Made by a program: the position numbers and the translations under genes
Source of the DNA: Microstegium vimineum
Taxonomy: Eukaryota > Streptophyta > Magnoliopsida > Poales > Poaceae
DNA: 64,000 nucleotides
Assembly: GCA_022036555.1 (NCBI GenBank)
Contig: CM039130.1
Coordinates: forward strand, 16,410,283 to 16,474,282
Direction of reading: 5' to 3'
The notes under the pieces: generated by a model
What the model was told of the DNA's origin: nothing
The model's database searches: none
What the model saw: only the letters and a program-made list of their open reading frames with translations
Shown: positions 11,582 to 23,061 of the stretch, piece after piece
Numbering within the stretch: the first letter of the stretch is position 1
How the letters are laid out: each line of letters starts with the position of its first letter

Positions 11582-11874
11582 CGCTGGGTCTCGGACCCCG
11601 AGTTCGCGCACATGGGGAGCGCAATGTCTGGCGGCGCAGCCCTGACGACGGGGAGCTCGCCACGGTTCAACGTGTTTGGGAACGACTTCGGATGGGGGAA
11701 ACCGATGGCGGTCTGGAGCGGCTCAGCTGAGAAGATGGACGACGACGGTGTTCGAAGGGCTCGACAAGGGAGGGAGCATTTTGCTAGAGGTGTGCGTCAG
11801 CCCAAGCATGTTAGCGAGGCTTGTTGCCAACGAGGAGTTCATGGACGCCGCCGCCTTACCGACGGGAGTTTGAC
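11582..11874 (+). pseudogene. BAHD acyltransferase relic (3' end)
   Basis: BAHD enzymes transfer acyl groups from CoA to alcohols or amines in plant secondary metabolism. The frame reads NRWVSDPEFAHMG, then GSSPRFNVFGNDFGWGKP, which contains the family's structural DFGWG motif, then after a frameshift near 11745 reads KGGSILLEVCVSPSMLARL and EEFMDAA, the usual C-terminus. Only about 95 codons of a roughly 430-450 residue family remain. The N-terminal half with the catalytic HXXXD is absent. It lies directly downstream of the LINE tail, so it may be a captured or truncated gene piece. This is the only host-gene sequence recognised in the window. Confidence 0.75.
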
Positions 11875-13299
11875 TACAAAACCATACATGTGTATTCATT
11901 GGCCACACGACAACTTGTCAGGTTCATTCATGGAGAGTAGCTTGTGTTGTATATGATGAGGTAAGAACTTTTCGTCATCACTAGCGTCCGGACGTCCGGC
12001 ACGAGCCAATGTCCGAACGTGCCTCGCGCCTGTTCAATTGCCATAACATAAGTTACGAAACGATTCAATTAAGATAGGAGCGTCCAGGCTCGCGGTAGCC
12101 TATCCCACATCACGCACGTGGCCCGTCCCCCGACATGCCGCCATCCGCGACGCACCCACCATTCCCCACCGCGCCCCTATTCACGGTCTCCGACCGTGAC
12201 CTGTACGATGAGCACTGAATACTTCTAATTGCAAGGTACTACAACATCTCAAACAACAGTACTGCAACACCACAAAAATCGTACATGAAACATTGAAGTG
12301 TTGTTCAACAATTAAAATCGCTTGCCACATCAGGTAAAAAAGTTAAAACTCGCAATTTGCAATATAGAGAAAAAAAAATACAATCCAACACTACAACTCT
12401 CTTTCTGCAACACATGAATCAACCTATTGCAACATTCAGAAATCATCTCTTGCATCATTTAAAAAATCCTATTGCAACACGGACAAACAACAATGACGTA
12501 TAAACAACAAGGGGATGGGTTCTAGGTCCAAACTGCTCCGGCCCCTGGCTCATCACCTTTGAGCTCGCCGGAGAAAGGAGGGAATCAGACCCTAGAGCTC
12601 GTCGAAACTCTATCCACCGCCGCGTTCTTCAGATCCAGAGGAGGAGTAAGCCTCAGATCCAAAAATGGACAAGCAGCGGTCCGCCGGTGCTCATGGGTAG
12701 CGGCTCGGCAATGGCTGCATTGGGAGACATCGACTGTGCATCGAGGCATGGAGGCAGCGGCGAGTTGCCACCCCTGGATGCGAGCGTCGCCGGCGCAAGT
12801 GCCCCCGCTCGGCGCAGACTAGTCCTAGCTGCTCGCGTGGGGGCACCACAGCGCGGGGCCTCGTCGGACGCAGGCCTTGGTCGGCCATGCCCAGTGCACC
12901 ACAGTGCCATGAGAGAGGGAGAGGGAGGGGAAGAGGAAGGCGAGGGCGTGGGTCGGTGCGCCTGGCAGCCGAGTGCAGCAAGCTGGAGCGGAGCCAACTG
13001 CTGTGTGCGAGGAGAAGGGTGGAGCGTTGCCTTCGGGTGGGAACTGGGAGCGGCGCGGGCAGGTGCGTCCGGATGGGAACGGTGTGTGTCGAGACGCCCT
13101 GAACAGAGCATTAGCGAGAACTTTTCCATTTTAAAAAAGGTCTGCATGTACCCAAAATAAAATTTAAAAACTGTATACGTGCTATTGTCCTACCGACACA
13201 TAAGAGAGCGCTATATTAAAATAGCGTCAAAATATAGGAATGGCTTTTCCATAGTTGGATCCAGAGCAAATCGAGTTACCAGCATCAACAACAAACTAA
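11875..13299 (+). other. Unassigned stretch: AT-rich, then GC/CpG-rich
   Basis: From 11975 there is GTCCGGACGTCCGG-type sequence, then (12230-12480) AT-rich DNA with many GCAACA words, a texture often seen in subterminal parts of grass DNA transposons. From 12560 to 13100 it is strongly GC- and CpG-rich, with overlapping frames on both strands, none of which resembles a known protein. No terminal inverted repeats could be paired with confidence. A non-autonomous DNA transposon or captured gene fragment is possible but unproven. Confidence 0.3.
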
Positions 13300-13534
13300 G
13301 GCTCCCCTTGGTGTGGATTCTACTAGCTCTAGCCCCCAGTGACACAAATGCTATTAAGGACTAGTCCTCTTCTCTCTTCTCTCTCTCTTTCTCTTCTCTC
13401 ATAGAGCTAGTGAAGTTAGGTAAAACTACTTTTTTTTTGCTTTAACAGCGAGAAAAAGGATCATATGAACAGTTTAGAACCGTGTTTGTGTGTTAGTAGG
13501 TGCTAAAGCTGATAGAATCCATACCAAACAGGCA
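13300..13534. mobile_element. Tourist-like MITE (235 bp)
   Basis: The left end GGCTCCCCTTGGTGTGGATTC and the inverted right end (starting TGCCTGTTTGGTATGGATTC) form imperfect terminal inverted repeats extending through TAGCTCTAGC / CAGCTTTAGC. TAA flanks both sides (13297-13299 and 13535-13537), the trinucleotide target duplication of PIF/Harbinger-type MITEs. The centre is CT-rich (about 13363-13400). No coding capacity. Confidence 0.7.
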
Positions 13535-13537
13535 TAA

Positions 13538-14808
13538 AAATGTCTTCGTTATCTCACACGGATACAACCCCAACCGATCCGGTCCATGCTGTGGCCACCA
13601 CTGTCGTCCTAACCCCATCTTCCCCTCGGTTCTTCTCTATTTTCATCCGATACCAATTAATGATCTTGTAAGTAACATATGAAGAATATAGTAAGTACTT
13701 ACATAATATGGTACTATACTCAAATTAAAAGATATAGACTCTACACAAAATGAATTAACACATGTGAGTCTTTTTTTATTATTTATTACAGTTATAGCAC
13801 CACAACCGTCTATAGCGAATAGTCACTGCTAGTGAGAAATTTAGAGAGGCTATTGCCAATTCAGCCTTGGGCAAATGATCTCTCCTAGATGTTGATGAAC
13901 CATTTATCGAGGTGGTTGTCATAGGTGCTTCCTTTGTAAATCAAAATAATGATTTGTGTAAATGATTTCTAGAAAACAAAAAATGGTTGTACAAGATATC
14001 AACTTTTTAACCCCGGGAGATGAAATGCCCTGTGTTTTTTCTCATACTAAATACACTCAAAGATAGGGATTTTGAATTAAACAAATTAAAACTTGTTTGC
14101 TTGATTTATGTGCAAAACACATCATTCAAAATATTTTAAAACTTGCATCAAAATTCACCATATGAATATTTGAGTTTTTTGTGTTTTCCTTCAATTTATT
14201 TGTGGCACCAAAACCACTCAAATGCCAAACTCTAGTTTCACTCAATTTCCACAAAAGATAAAACCATATTTGTTAGTAGAACTCCTCGCGGGATCAAACT
14301 CTTCCCATGCACCTTTTAACATAATCCAGTATTACATCATGTTTTAAGCACAAACCGAGTCTACATATATATGTATCAGGATCAATTTGACACAAATAGC
14401 AATGTCACAACTGAATAGCACATTGTATAGAGATAGAAGACTTCATTTATTACAAAATTTACTCCTAACTCTTATATACAGAAGTATAATATTGACGCCA
14501 AAATCTAGCAATATTCCTCCATATTTTCCACAAGAAGGTTCACCGGTGTGGGGGTGGGATACATATGCTAATCACTACTGGAAATCTTATGAATACTTCA
14601 TGATGTCTCCGTCTTTGGAGTAGCATTTACTTCAATAGGTTGGGATGGGTTTCAAAATAGCAAAGGGTTAGCGCATGTGTTGTACTCAACAAGTATTGTA
14701 AAATAAAAGGGCTTTATATAAAGGAGCATCCCCACTTCAACCATTGTTCTTTGTCAAGACCAGGGACTCTCCAGTAAGCACCAAGGCGGAGGACTTCATC
14801 TCGGTAAG
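13538..14808. other. AT-rich intergenic sequence without recognised features
   Basis: No coding frame with domain content, RNA gene or clear repeat boundary was seen. A TTATATAAAGG box at about 14712-14722 is followed by a short leader-like stretch that ends where an Athila-type LTR begins at 14809. This could be a promoter remnant or older LTR sequence. Confidence 0.4.
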
Positions 14809-15851
14809 TGTTGATGGTAGATAATCCATCAAATTACATACTCAAAACACCATCAACAACCTCGTAATCAAAGGGAAAAGAACATAACATGACATGCTTT
14901 TATCAATAATTAGTTCCACTTCTGCCTTGAGGTGTGTGAATGTAGATAATGATATTTGGACCAAAATAGGACCTAGAAGGCCACATAAAGGGGGTCAGAC
15001 GACCCCACTATGAACCCACCAGGCCCTGCCAAGGTGGCATGATCCAGGAGAAGTACCAGAGTCATTTTCAACCTTGAGGTCAAGGTTGTGATTTGATTCC
15101 CAAAGTAACAATGAAAGATCTAGTATGAGACAAGCAACTACATTCACCATGCCATGTCGGGACACCTTCTAGTATAAGGACGCAGGACTAGGGGTCATCG
15201 GGGGTCAGTCGACCCCCTATGTGCCCTCCAGGGTGCCACCTGCTCCCACCAATCTATGCATGCCTCCATGCAGCATAAGGAACATGTACACTATCCCATC
15301 CATCCATCTTATGACAGTTTGATCCAAGGGAGGAGGATGGAAGGCACATGTATCGATGGTGTGGCACTAGATTAAGGGTCACCCCCTTCCATTCATGATT
15401 CATTCAAGCTTCAAGTGAAGATTATTGTAGTTCCACTCTCTTAATAGTTATTCTAAAGTGGGAGGTAGAGTCAAGTCGAGCTTGCTCGAGGTTTTTGGAG
15501 TCGTCTTCTAGAGAGTTCGATATAGCTCTTGTATCTTTTCTTCTTTAGACGTTTATGCATTTAATATATTATTTCCGCTTTACTTTACTAAGTACTTAGA
15601 TATGGTATTATGCTTGTTATAGTGTTGCTAGTCTTAGTTAAGTTCATAGTTGTCATATACTAGATTATGATCCTGTTTCCATGCTTGTATGTCATCATTG
15701 CCTATAATAGGGTGCTCTAGTTGGATATGTACAAGATTAGAGTAGTGAGATAAGGTATAAGCATGGTGCTTATACACTATCTTGCCTTTGGTTATCGCTT
15801 GTCGCATGGATTGTTTATGATAGCTAGCAGGTGGTGATAGCCCTATCTAGC
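14809..15851 (+). repeat. Athila-family LTR fragment, plus orientation
   Basis: It starts TGTTGATGG and resembles, in the same orientation, the solo LTR at 40343-41579 (shared blocks: CATCAACAACCTCG, then the ATTGCTCGTGG-like block near the end). It carries two palindromic motifs (about 14990-15008 and 15200-15218). It stops at 15851 where a Tat-type LTR begins, so its last part is missing or displaced. Confidence 0.7.
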
Positions 15852-16298
15852 TATTGACGTCAAAATGGTGTTCTGACGTCAGCACCGCACAAGGCCTGCA
15901 GAGACCGTGCAACAATAGAGTTTGATCTCCTAAACCTCTTAAGCGGCTCAAGCCACTTCGGGGATTGATCTTAGGCGTGCCAGTCAATTTGACCTGCAAT
16001 TGACAAGGAGATGAAACATCAAATTATGGAACCTGCCGGTTGTTGCCAGACAGTTCCATGGATGTGCGGCTCTCACATAACCGAATAGTGAAGGATATTG
16101 ACTAGAGAGAAGCATGACAATAAGATATAAATGACTATCGAAATATATCATGTATAAAGTGTACAATTTAGCCGAGCATACTGTACTAGTAGAGTGAGGA
16201 TGCGATACACGTGACATTTAACGACCTAAACCATGAAATCTACTAAACACACCGAATAAAGATTAACCATCAATAGAGGTCTGTTCCCATGGAGCCAT
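15852..16298 (-). repeat. Tat-type LTR fragment, minus orientation
   Basis: Read on the minus strand it ends ...TTTTGACGTCAATA, nearly the CAACA end of the Tat-type LTR that closes at 49399. The block GTGCCAGTCAATTTGACC at 15977-15994 and the following GACAAGGAGATGAAA and CAGACAGTTCCAT words recur at 63145-63235 and, inverted, at 49190-49275. It is cut at 16298 by the start of another LTR. Confidence 0.7.
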
Positions 16299-17600
16299 TG
16301 TAACACCCCAGGTGTTATCATAAGATAAACAGTGGTTAAGCTCAGATGATTTAAGTCAAGTGTTGATCAGAGGCTTTTAATTAAAAACTTTTTGGGAAAA
16401 AAGGATGTTGAAGGTGCTTGTCCATGTTCAACATGTCCAATTTTGTCTATTGTGATCATCGGAAATGTTTCACAAAGTTTGGAATGAAACGGTTACATGG
16501 AATGAGAAGTTATATCTTCGTCTACATTGCTTTGATCAGTGGATGGATACATATGGGTTCAACAAATCATGCAACAATCTTCAAACAACTCTATTTCAAC
16601 TCAAGAACAAAAGTTGTGAAGGGTTCTTATTGATTAAGGGTCAAGAAAACATCTTCGTCGGACCAAAACCCTAATTTAAGTTTTATTGGCGGATTTCTTT
16701 GATCAATATGGAAATTTAATTTATGTGCAAGATATGAAGTTGATCCTTAAAGCAAAGTTGAAGATAAGGATATTTGCAACAAACTTTGTTTTTGGACTGG
16801 TCTCTAATTCAATCTCTAAGTGTCTCCAATTGTTACTCTAAGTTCAGTGCAGAATTGAGTTCTCTAAATCTCTCTAAGTCATGGAAAACAGTATTGAATT
16901 GCCTTCTTTGCGGCATTTTCTCTTACAAATTCCTATGGCATCTCAAATGGATTTCCTAATATGAGTTGAAGTACTCATCAAGATAAAGACAATGAATCCA
17001 GTTTCACACTCTTTGGACCTCGTTTGGATCCTCAAAAGCAATTTCAAGAACAGCAAAAGTTAACTTTTAATTGGGCTCTGAACTTCAGTTTCAAGTATCA
17101 AACTTTGGGAATTAATATCTCTTCAACCAGTCCAAATTTGACCGAAGTTTTTCAATGGAAGTTGTTCTATTTGAATTGATCTACAACATGCTGTAATTGG
17201 TTGATCAAATCGATAAACGGTTTTGAATTTGGAAGTGATTTAAGACAGAGGCATTTATCGTAAATATAAATCAGATCCTTGGGCAGTTTCAATTGGGTTG
17301 GGCTGCACTTGCCAGCGCACCGGTGCGGTGTCGGCCTTCCCTTCACCGGCGCTCGCTGGTCCGACAACTGTCCCTGTCCCTCTCATTCTCTTCCTCTTTC
17401 CTCTCTCTGCTCCCTCTGTTCCCATCGACAGGAGGCCGAGCCCGACCGCCTGGGCGATGCTGCTCCCTCCTGCTCGCCCTCTCCCATCGCCTCTCCATCC
17501 TGCTGCTAGCTCTAATGGCCATCAATCCTCCTTCCTCCTTCACAATCCCTGCTACCCTAGGGCTCCTCCTTGATTCCTTCCACTAATCAATCATAAGAAC
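16299..17600 (+). repeat. Tekay-like (chromovirus) LTR, 5' part, runs into a gap
   Basis: It starts TGTAACACCCCAGGTGTT, the TGTAACACC start of long chromovirus LTRs also seen at 37100. The rest is non-coding; 17280-17580 is GC- and CT-rich and gives overlapping frames without domain content. The matching end is lost in the gap. Confidence 0.6.
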
Positions 17601-17700
17601 NNNNNNNNNNNNNNNNNNNNNNNNNNNNNNNNNNNNNNNNNNNNNNNNNNNNNNNNNNNNNNNNNNNNNNNNNNNNNNNNNNNNNNNNNNNNNNNNNNNN
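17601..17700. other. Assembly gap (100 N)
   Basis: Exactly 100 N, the conventional length for a gap of unknown size. The sequence changes from a Tekay-like LTR to Tat-B pol across it. Confidence 0.95.
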
Positions 17701-19307
17701 GGGGAAAGAACGTGTGATATATTACCTGAGCAGAAGATTGGTGGATGCTGAAACCAGGTATTCGGCCATAGAAAGATTGTGCTTATGTTTATACTTCTCT
17801 TGCATTAAATTAAGACATTATTTACTGTCGGCCGAATGCACTGTTGTTTGCAAAGATGATGTGGTCAAATACATGCTGTCAATGCCGATTTTGAGTGGAC
17901 GAATCGGTAAGTGGATTTGACCTAAGGTATGAATCGGCTAAGGCTGTTAAGGGTCAGGTGATGGCCGATTTTGTTACTCAGCACTGCAATGTGGTGAGCT
18001 TTGTTGAGATTGCTCCTTGGGCTCTATTCTTTGATGGGTCTACATGCAAGGATGGAGCAGGTATCGGTATTCTCTTGATTTCACCCCGAGGACAGAGGTA
18101 CGAGATTTCGTTGCCGATTGTTGCTACTTCAACAAACAATCAGGCTGAATACCAGGCTTTACTTAAGGGGTTGGAGTTACTTAGGGAAGTGCGTGCCGAT
18201 GTTGTTGAAATCTTCGGCGATTCTATGTTGGTGATTAACCAATTGATCGGGACGTATGAGTGCCGAAGTGAAGTCTTGATTGCTATTCATGAGCGGTGTT
18301 TGCAGTTGTTAAAGGAGTTCAAAGAATACCACCTTGAACACATTCCAAGGGTGCATAATGAAGAGGCCAATCGGTTAGCACAGAATGCCTCGGGATGTCA
18401 GCCGATTCAAGTCACGACATCGGTAACAGTTGTCGATGACTGGAAAAAGGAGATTGCCGATTACATGAGGGATCCATCCAGGAAAGTTGAAAGGCGTCTA
18501 AGATTCCAAGCTACTAAGTATGTGCTCCTTGATAATGAGTTGTATTATCGGACAATTGATGGGGTTTTACTTAGGTGTCTTGGCAAAGAGGAATCAAAAG
18601 AGCTGATGGGTGAAATCCATGAGGGCGTATGTGGAGCGCATCAATCGGCATTCAAGATGAAGTGGATGATTAGGCGGAATGGATATTATTGGCCGACAAT
18701 CCTTGAAGATTGCTTCAAATATTTCAAAGGGTGCCAGGACTGTCAGAAGTTTGGTAATGTGCAAAGGGCGCCTGCATCGGCAATGAATCCTATAATTAAG
18801 CCTTGGTCGTTCAGAGGATGGGCTATTGATCTCATCGGCCAGATTTATCCGCCGTTGAGCAAGGGGCACAAGTTCATACTTGTTGCTACCGATTACTTCA
18901 CCAAATGGGTTGAGGCAATCCCCCTGAAGAAGGTGACATCGGCGAACATGGTGGATTTCGTTAAGGAGCGCATCGTTTACCGATTTAATATTCCTCAGAC
19001 CATTACTACCGATCAAGGTACCATGTTCACATCGGGAGAGTTTGATGACTTTGCTGCTAGCATGGGTTTCAAGGTGTTAAATTCTTCTCCTTATTATGCT
19101 CAAGCTAATGGTCAGGCTGAAGCGACCAATAAAGGAGTCATTAAGCTTATAAAGCGTAAGATTGAAGAAAACCCTAGAAGGTGGCACATGGTATTAAACG
19201 AAGCTTTGTGGTCATATCGGATGGCTTGTCATGGTGCAACCAAGGTTTCGCCATATCAGTTGGTTTATGGACACGATGCTGTCCTACCTTGGGAAATTAA
19301 AACTGGT
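17701..19307 (+). pseudogene. Tat-B pol fragment: RNase H, second RNase H, integrase
   Basis: After the gap the frame carries the end of the gypsy RNase H (YLSRRLVDAETRYSAIERLCL, LRHYLLSAE). A small deletion with frameshift near 17915 follows. Next is a second RNase H (ALFFDGSTCKDGAGIGILL, NNQAEYQALLKGL, IFGDSMLVINQ, HIPRVHNEEANRLA), matching the additional archaeal-type RNase H known from Tat elements. The integrase follows (HHCC module; ATDYF, TTDQG and QAEATN as the D,D35E acids) and stops abruptly after WEIKTG at 19307. From 17935 to that point the frame is open, so it is cut rather than eroded. Confidence 0.85.
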
Positions 19308-19371
19308 CATATCGGATGGCTTGTCATGGTGCAACCAAGTCTTCACAGATCTAACGCTTTTTATGTCAACA
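19304..19371 (+). repeat. Deletion joint of Tat-B: templated filler plus LTR end
   Basis: A 36-bp block at 19304-19339 is an exact copy of 19209-19244, just 95 bp upstream. It joins the broken integrase to the last 32 bp of a Tat LTR (ends ATGTCAACA at 19371; compare the end of Tat-A at 5929). The remaining integrase, any antisense gene and nearly the whole 3' LTR are deleted. TGGT at 19304-19307 belongs to both sequences and is a microhomology. Confidence 0.85.
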
Positions 19372-19588
19372 CCAGGAGGCTTCAAATCTCCACCCATGGA
19401 TCCAACCGCCTCTAAACCGACTTGGAGTGGATGGTTGTGATCTTCAACATGTTTAAATAGGTATGGCATTACCAGGGCCTCAACTGACCTAGGGGGTGGT
19501 CGGTCGACCCCTCCTATGGCCTGTGGGCCATCCTTTGGTCTTCTAGATGCAGCACCACTGGTCAGGGACCTTATGGGAGGTCGACTGA
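19372..19588 (-). repeat. Athila-family LTR scrap
   Basis: It matches 34145-34340 in the same orientation (CCAGGAGGCTTC, then the ACCGACTTGGA block) and contains a palindromic motif at about 19492-19512. Tat-B ends at its left side and Tat-C begins at its right side, so both probably inserted into the same older LTR. Confidence 0.7.
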
Positions 19589-20075
19589 TGTTGGGGATAT
19601 TATCTCGGCATATCCCCAGGGACCTTATGGGCCTACCGACCAGAAGACGGCCTAGCTCACAAGGCCTTGCAGCACGCGACCAGCCCGTCGTGCTCGCCAA
19701 GGACTCCGAAGAAGTCTTGCTCACCAAGGAAGATCCTAGTAGATAGACTCGGATCCCTTGCCTTAAGGGACCGATCGTAATCTGTTAGGATATGGAAACT
19801 ATAACCCTGCTCCCCGGCTATATAAGGCGAGCAGGGACCCCCTCCAAAACTCTCTCTTAGATCCCATCTACACCTCGTGTAACCTAATACTCACATCAAT
19901 CCAGCCCCTAGAACATAGGACGTAGGGTATTACGGCGATTTGCCAGCTTGAACCTGTATAAATCGTCGTGTCTACGCTCTCTGTGTTACGCTTGATCGCC
20001 GTCGCCACACCTCCGCATACAATCTACTACCGTAGGGTACCCCCTAGGTAGACTACGACGCATATTTTGTCGACA
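19589..20075 (+). repeat. 5' LTR of Tat-C (487 bp)
   Basis: It starts TGTTGGGGATATTATC and ends TTTTGTCGACA, immediately before the primer site. A clear TATA box (CTATATAAGG) is at 19818-19827, followed by a pyrimidine-rich R-like stretch. The LTR landed in a GTCGACTGA sequence of the Athila LTR; the presumed target site is ACTGA (19584-19588), but its partner copy is not visible. Confidence 0.8.
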
Positions 20076-20076
20076 G

Positions 20077-20096
20077 TTGGCGCGCCAGGTAGGGGG
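20077..20096 (+). other. Primer binding site of Tat-C
   Basis: TTGGCGCGCCAGGTAGGGGG sits one base after the LTR end. This form is typical for the primer site of RIRE2/Grande-type Tat elements. It fixes the LTR end and orientation. Confidence 0.7.
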
Positions 20097-20313
20097 TGTG
20101 TGCATCGACTCCATGGCTCATCAAGCGGTTACCTTTCCCGGATCCATGGTCATCCCCGTGGGTGGCGCCACCCTCCAGATTGGATCTATGGTCTGGACTA
20201 TCCATGGTCATCTATTGGTCATGGATCTATGGTCTAGACTATCCATGAAACTGCGGAACCCGCGCGACTCCTCGCGCCGAACTCTCCTTCAATCGAAGAT
20301 CCAACCACCAAGA

Positions 20314-20775
20314 ATGGCTCAAAGCGCTCTAGATCGCGTTGCTCCTGACGACCTTGCGATCACTGTCGACCAGGTTGACGAATACCTTGCCAAATGCCTC
20401 AGCCTCATCAACGCCGCTCGTCGCTGACTCTGTTCGCGCGCGTTGGCCGCACGAAAGAAGATCACCCCGGAAGCGCCACAACATCGTTCGACACCTGATC
20501 CCACAAGCCATGGCACCGGGCGAAAGCGCCGATGCAACAACAGCTATAAAGAGGTCCTCGACGACCCCTGCCCTCTTCACGAACAAGGAAAACACACCAT
20601 GCGAGAGTGCATCGCCCTCAAGGAGGCCATCCAAAGCAAGGCGGACGCGAAGCGACCAGACAACAACCCGGCAAAAGGAGACATGACAGGGGCTCCGACT
20701 GCCGGCTTCACAAAGGCCGCGCGCATCTTTCCTATATTCGGCGGACACCCAAGTGGTAACGGTAAGCGCCGCTGA
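20314..20775 (+). pseudogene. Tat-C gag with the core domain deleted
   Basis: An ATG at 20314 opens a short N-terminal piece (MAQSALDRVAPDDLAITVDQ) ending in TGA near 20425. After it, in another frame, comes the C-terminal piece with CPLHEQGKHTMREC, the CCHC-like knuckle of Tat gag proteins. The capsid-type core expected between them (several hundred residues) is missing, so this copy cannot make a particle protein. Confidence 0.7.
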
Positions 20776-20867
20776 GATTTTTCTAACAGCAACAGCGTTC
20801 ACGTCCCTTCCCCAGATTGGACAAAGCAGCGGATCGATTTCTCAAGGGACGATCACCAGATACGTCA

Positions 20868-21180
20868 TGACTACCTTGGTCGCTTCCCCCTAGTTGTCAG
20901 CGCATCTGTCTCGACTAGCTTCTTCAAAAAGATAATAGTCGATGGAGGCAGTTCCCTCAACGTCATCTTCCTGAGCACGCTCCGACGACTTGAATTCCGG
21001 GAAAGCAGTCTCCACCCGGTGAACTTCACCCTCCACGGCATAATCCCTGGCGAAAGCTTGAAGCCGTCTGGACAGATCACTCTCCCAGTACGATTCAAGT
21101 CCGATCGCCTAGTCCGCAAAGAACCTATTGATTTCGTGGTCGTCGACTTTGATACCCCATACGACGCCATCCTCGAATGA
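20868..21180 (+). pseudogene. Tat-C aspartic protease
   Basis: A retropepsin-like domain, which would cut the gag-pol polyprotein. The active-site motif is VDGGSSLNVIF (DGGS rather than DTGA, common in Tat elements), preceded by FFKKII and followed by FVVVDFDTPYDAILE. A TGA at about 21178 ends the frame just before PALSRL, where Gly-Arg-Pro would be usual. Confidence 0.75.
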
Positions 21181-21369
21181 CCTGCGCTCTCGAGGCTCAT
21201 GGCGATACCGCACTACACCTACATGGTGCTCAAGATACCAACACCACAAGGAGTCATCAGTATCCACTCCGATCTTCAGGTCGCCTACGAATGTGAGCAA
21301 GAAACAATCAGGGACGCGACCAGGCGGGAGCAACAGTGCGGCACCCAAATCTGCCTGTCCGATGTGGCC

Positions 21370-23061
21370 AACCACAAGCAGGTGACTTTGACATCCCAGA
21401 GCCCCCGACCACGCGTGCCTCGAAGAAATCTAGGGAAACGAAGACGGTGGCCCTGGACGATGGCGACCCTGAAAAGACCGCTGTGATCGGCACTGACCTC
21501 GACCCCGAACAAGAAAGCGCGCTCGTCAGCATCCTGCGGCGCAACGTCAACATCTTTGCCTGGAAACTGGCAGACATGCCAGGAGTCCCCCGCGACCGCG
21601 CCGAGCACTGCCTGATCGTGGTCCAAGGGGCCAAACCAACTCACCAGAAGCTTAGAAGGTTCGCACCGGACCACAAAGAGGCCATTAAAGCTGAAATAAC
21701 CCGACTCCTAGCTGTAGGGTTAATTAAAGAAGTAAATCATCCCGATTGGCTTGCTAATCTGGTGCTTGTAAGAAAGAAGAATAATGAATGGAGAATGTGT
21801 GTCGACTATATGAGTCTCAACAAGCACTGCCCTCCTGACCCTTTCCCTCTCCCGCACATCGGTGAAGTTGTTGACTCAACCTCTAGACGCGAACTCCTCT
21901 CCTTCCTCGACTGCTACTCCGACTACCACCAAATAGCACTGAAGGTGGAAGACCAGATAAAAACATCGTTCATAACTCCTTTCGGCGCCTACTGCTACAC
22001 AACAATGTCCTTTGGTATAAAAAACGCCAGTGCCACGTACCAGCGTGCTATTCAAGAATGCTTGAAGGAACTTATCCCAGGCAAGGTCGAAGCCTACGTA
22101 GACGACGTAGTCATAAAAACAAACTCCGTAGAGACATTGATCGCCGACATAGAGGCAACCTTCAAGGCCCTCAACAAATTCAGGTGGAAGTTAAACCCAA
22201 AGAAATGCATCTTCAGAGCATCGTCAGGAAACCTACTGGGCAACAACGTCGGTCGATCCGGCATTCAGGCCAATCCAGAAAAAACCGCCCTAGTTCTTCA
22301 AATGAAGCCTCCGTCTAACGTCAAAGACGTACAGAAACTCGCTGGGTGCATGGCTGCCCTAAATCGCTTCATTTCCCGCCGCGATGAAAAAGGCCTTCCA
22401 TTCTTCGGACTCTTGAAGGGTGGACAGAAGTTCGAATGGAACGACGAGGTGAATCGTGCATTCGCCGACCTCAAGCGATACCTCACCGAACCACCTATCC
22501 TTGTCGCGCCAAAGGAAGACGAACCAATGTTGCTTAACATTGCCGCCACCACACGCAGTCGTCAGCACTGTCATGGTGGTCGAACGTGAAGAAAGCGGAC
22601 GTGTATACCTGGTCCAGCGACCATGCTATTTTGCAGGCGAGGTACTGAATGAGTCAAAGACAAGATATCCTCAAGTGCAGAAGCTGTTATACGCGGTCCT
22701 CATCACCGCACGCAAGCTATGGCACTATTTTCAACGACCAACTAAGGTGACAGTCGTCACCAAGTTCCCGTTAGGCGACATTCTGCGCAACAAGGACGCC
22801 ATAGGACGAATAATCAAATGGGCGGTGGAATTGGGAATGTTCAATATAGCTTTCTAGGGGCGACATACAATCAAGTCACAAGCACTTGCTGACTTCATTG
22901 CCGAATGGACCAACATCCAGGTCCCAGCAAACACCGAAGCGCCCGAGCATTGGTCTTTATTCTTCGACGGCTCACTATCCATTCATGGAGCAGGCGCCGG
23001 TCTCCTATTCATATCGCCGTCCGGAGATAAGCTTCGTTACGTCCTGTGACTACTATTCTCG
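21370..23061 (+). pseudogene. Tat-C reverse transcriptase and RNase H, interrupted
   Basis: The frame is open to 22587. RT motifs in order: VNIFAWKLADMPGVPRD (leader), GLIKEVNHPDWLANLVLVRKK, WRMCVDYMSLNKHCPPD, PFGAYCYTTMSFGIKNA and the catalytic YVDD (about 22096). The gypsy RNase H follows in another frame (22590-22855: YFAGEVLNESKTRYPQVQKLLYA). The start of the second RNase H is LFFDGSLSIHGAGAGLL (about 22950-23000). A TGA precedes LLF, and the sequence is cut at 23061 by the solo LTR. Its continuation resumes at 27145. Confidence 0.85.

Noticed and set aside
12653..13160. Overlapping long frames on both strands
   Set aside because: They arise from GC-rich composition; none shows a domain, and strands and frames overlap each other completely.
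14712..14808. TATATAAAGG as a host-gene promoter
   Set aside because: No coding frame follows; the sequence runs into an Athila-type LTR at 14809.
17279..17586. Ser/Pro/Leu-rich frames in three phases
   Set aside because: CT-rich LTR sequence opens all phases; no homology is recognisable.
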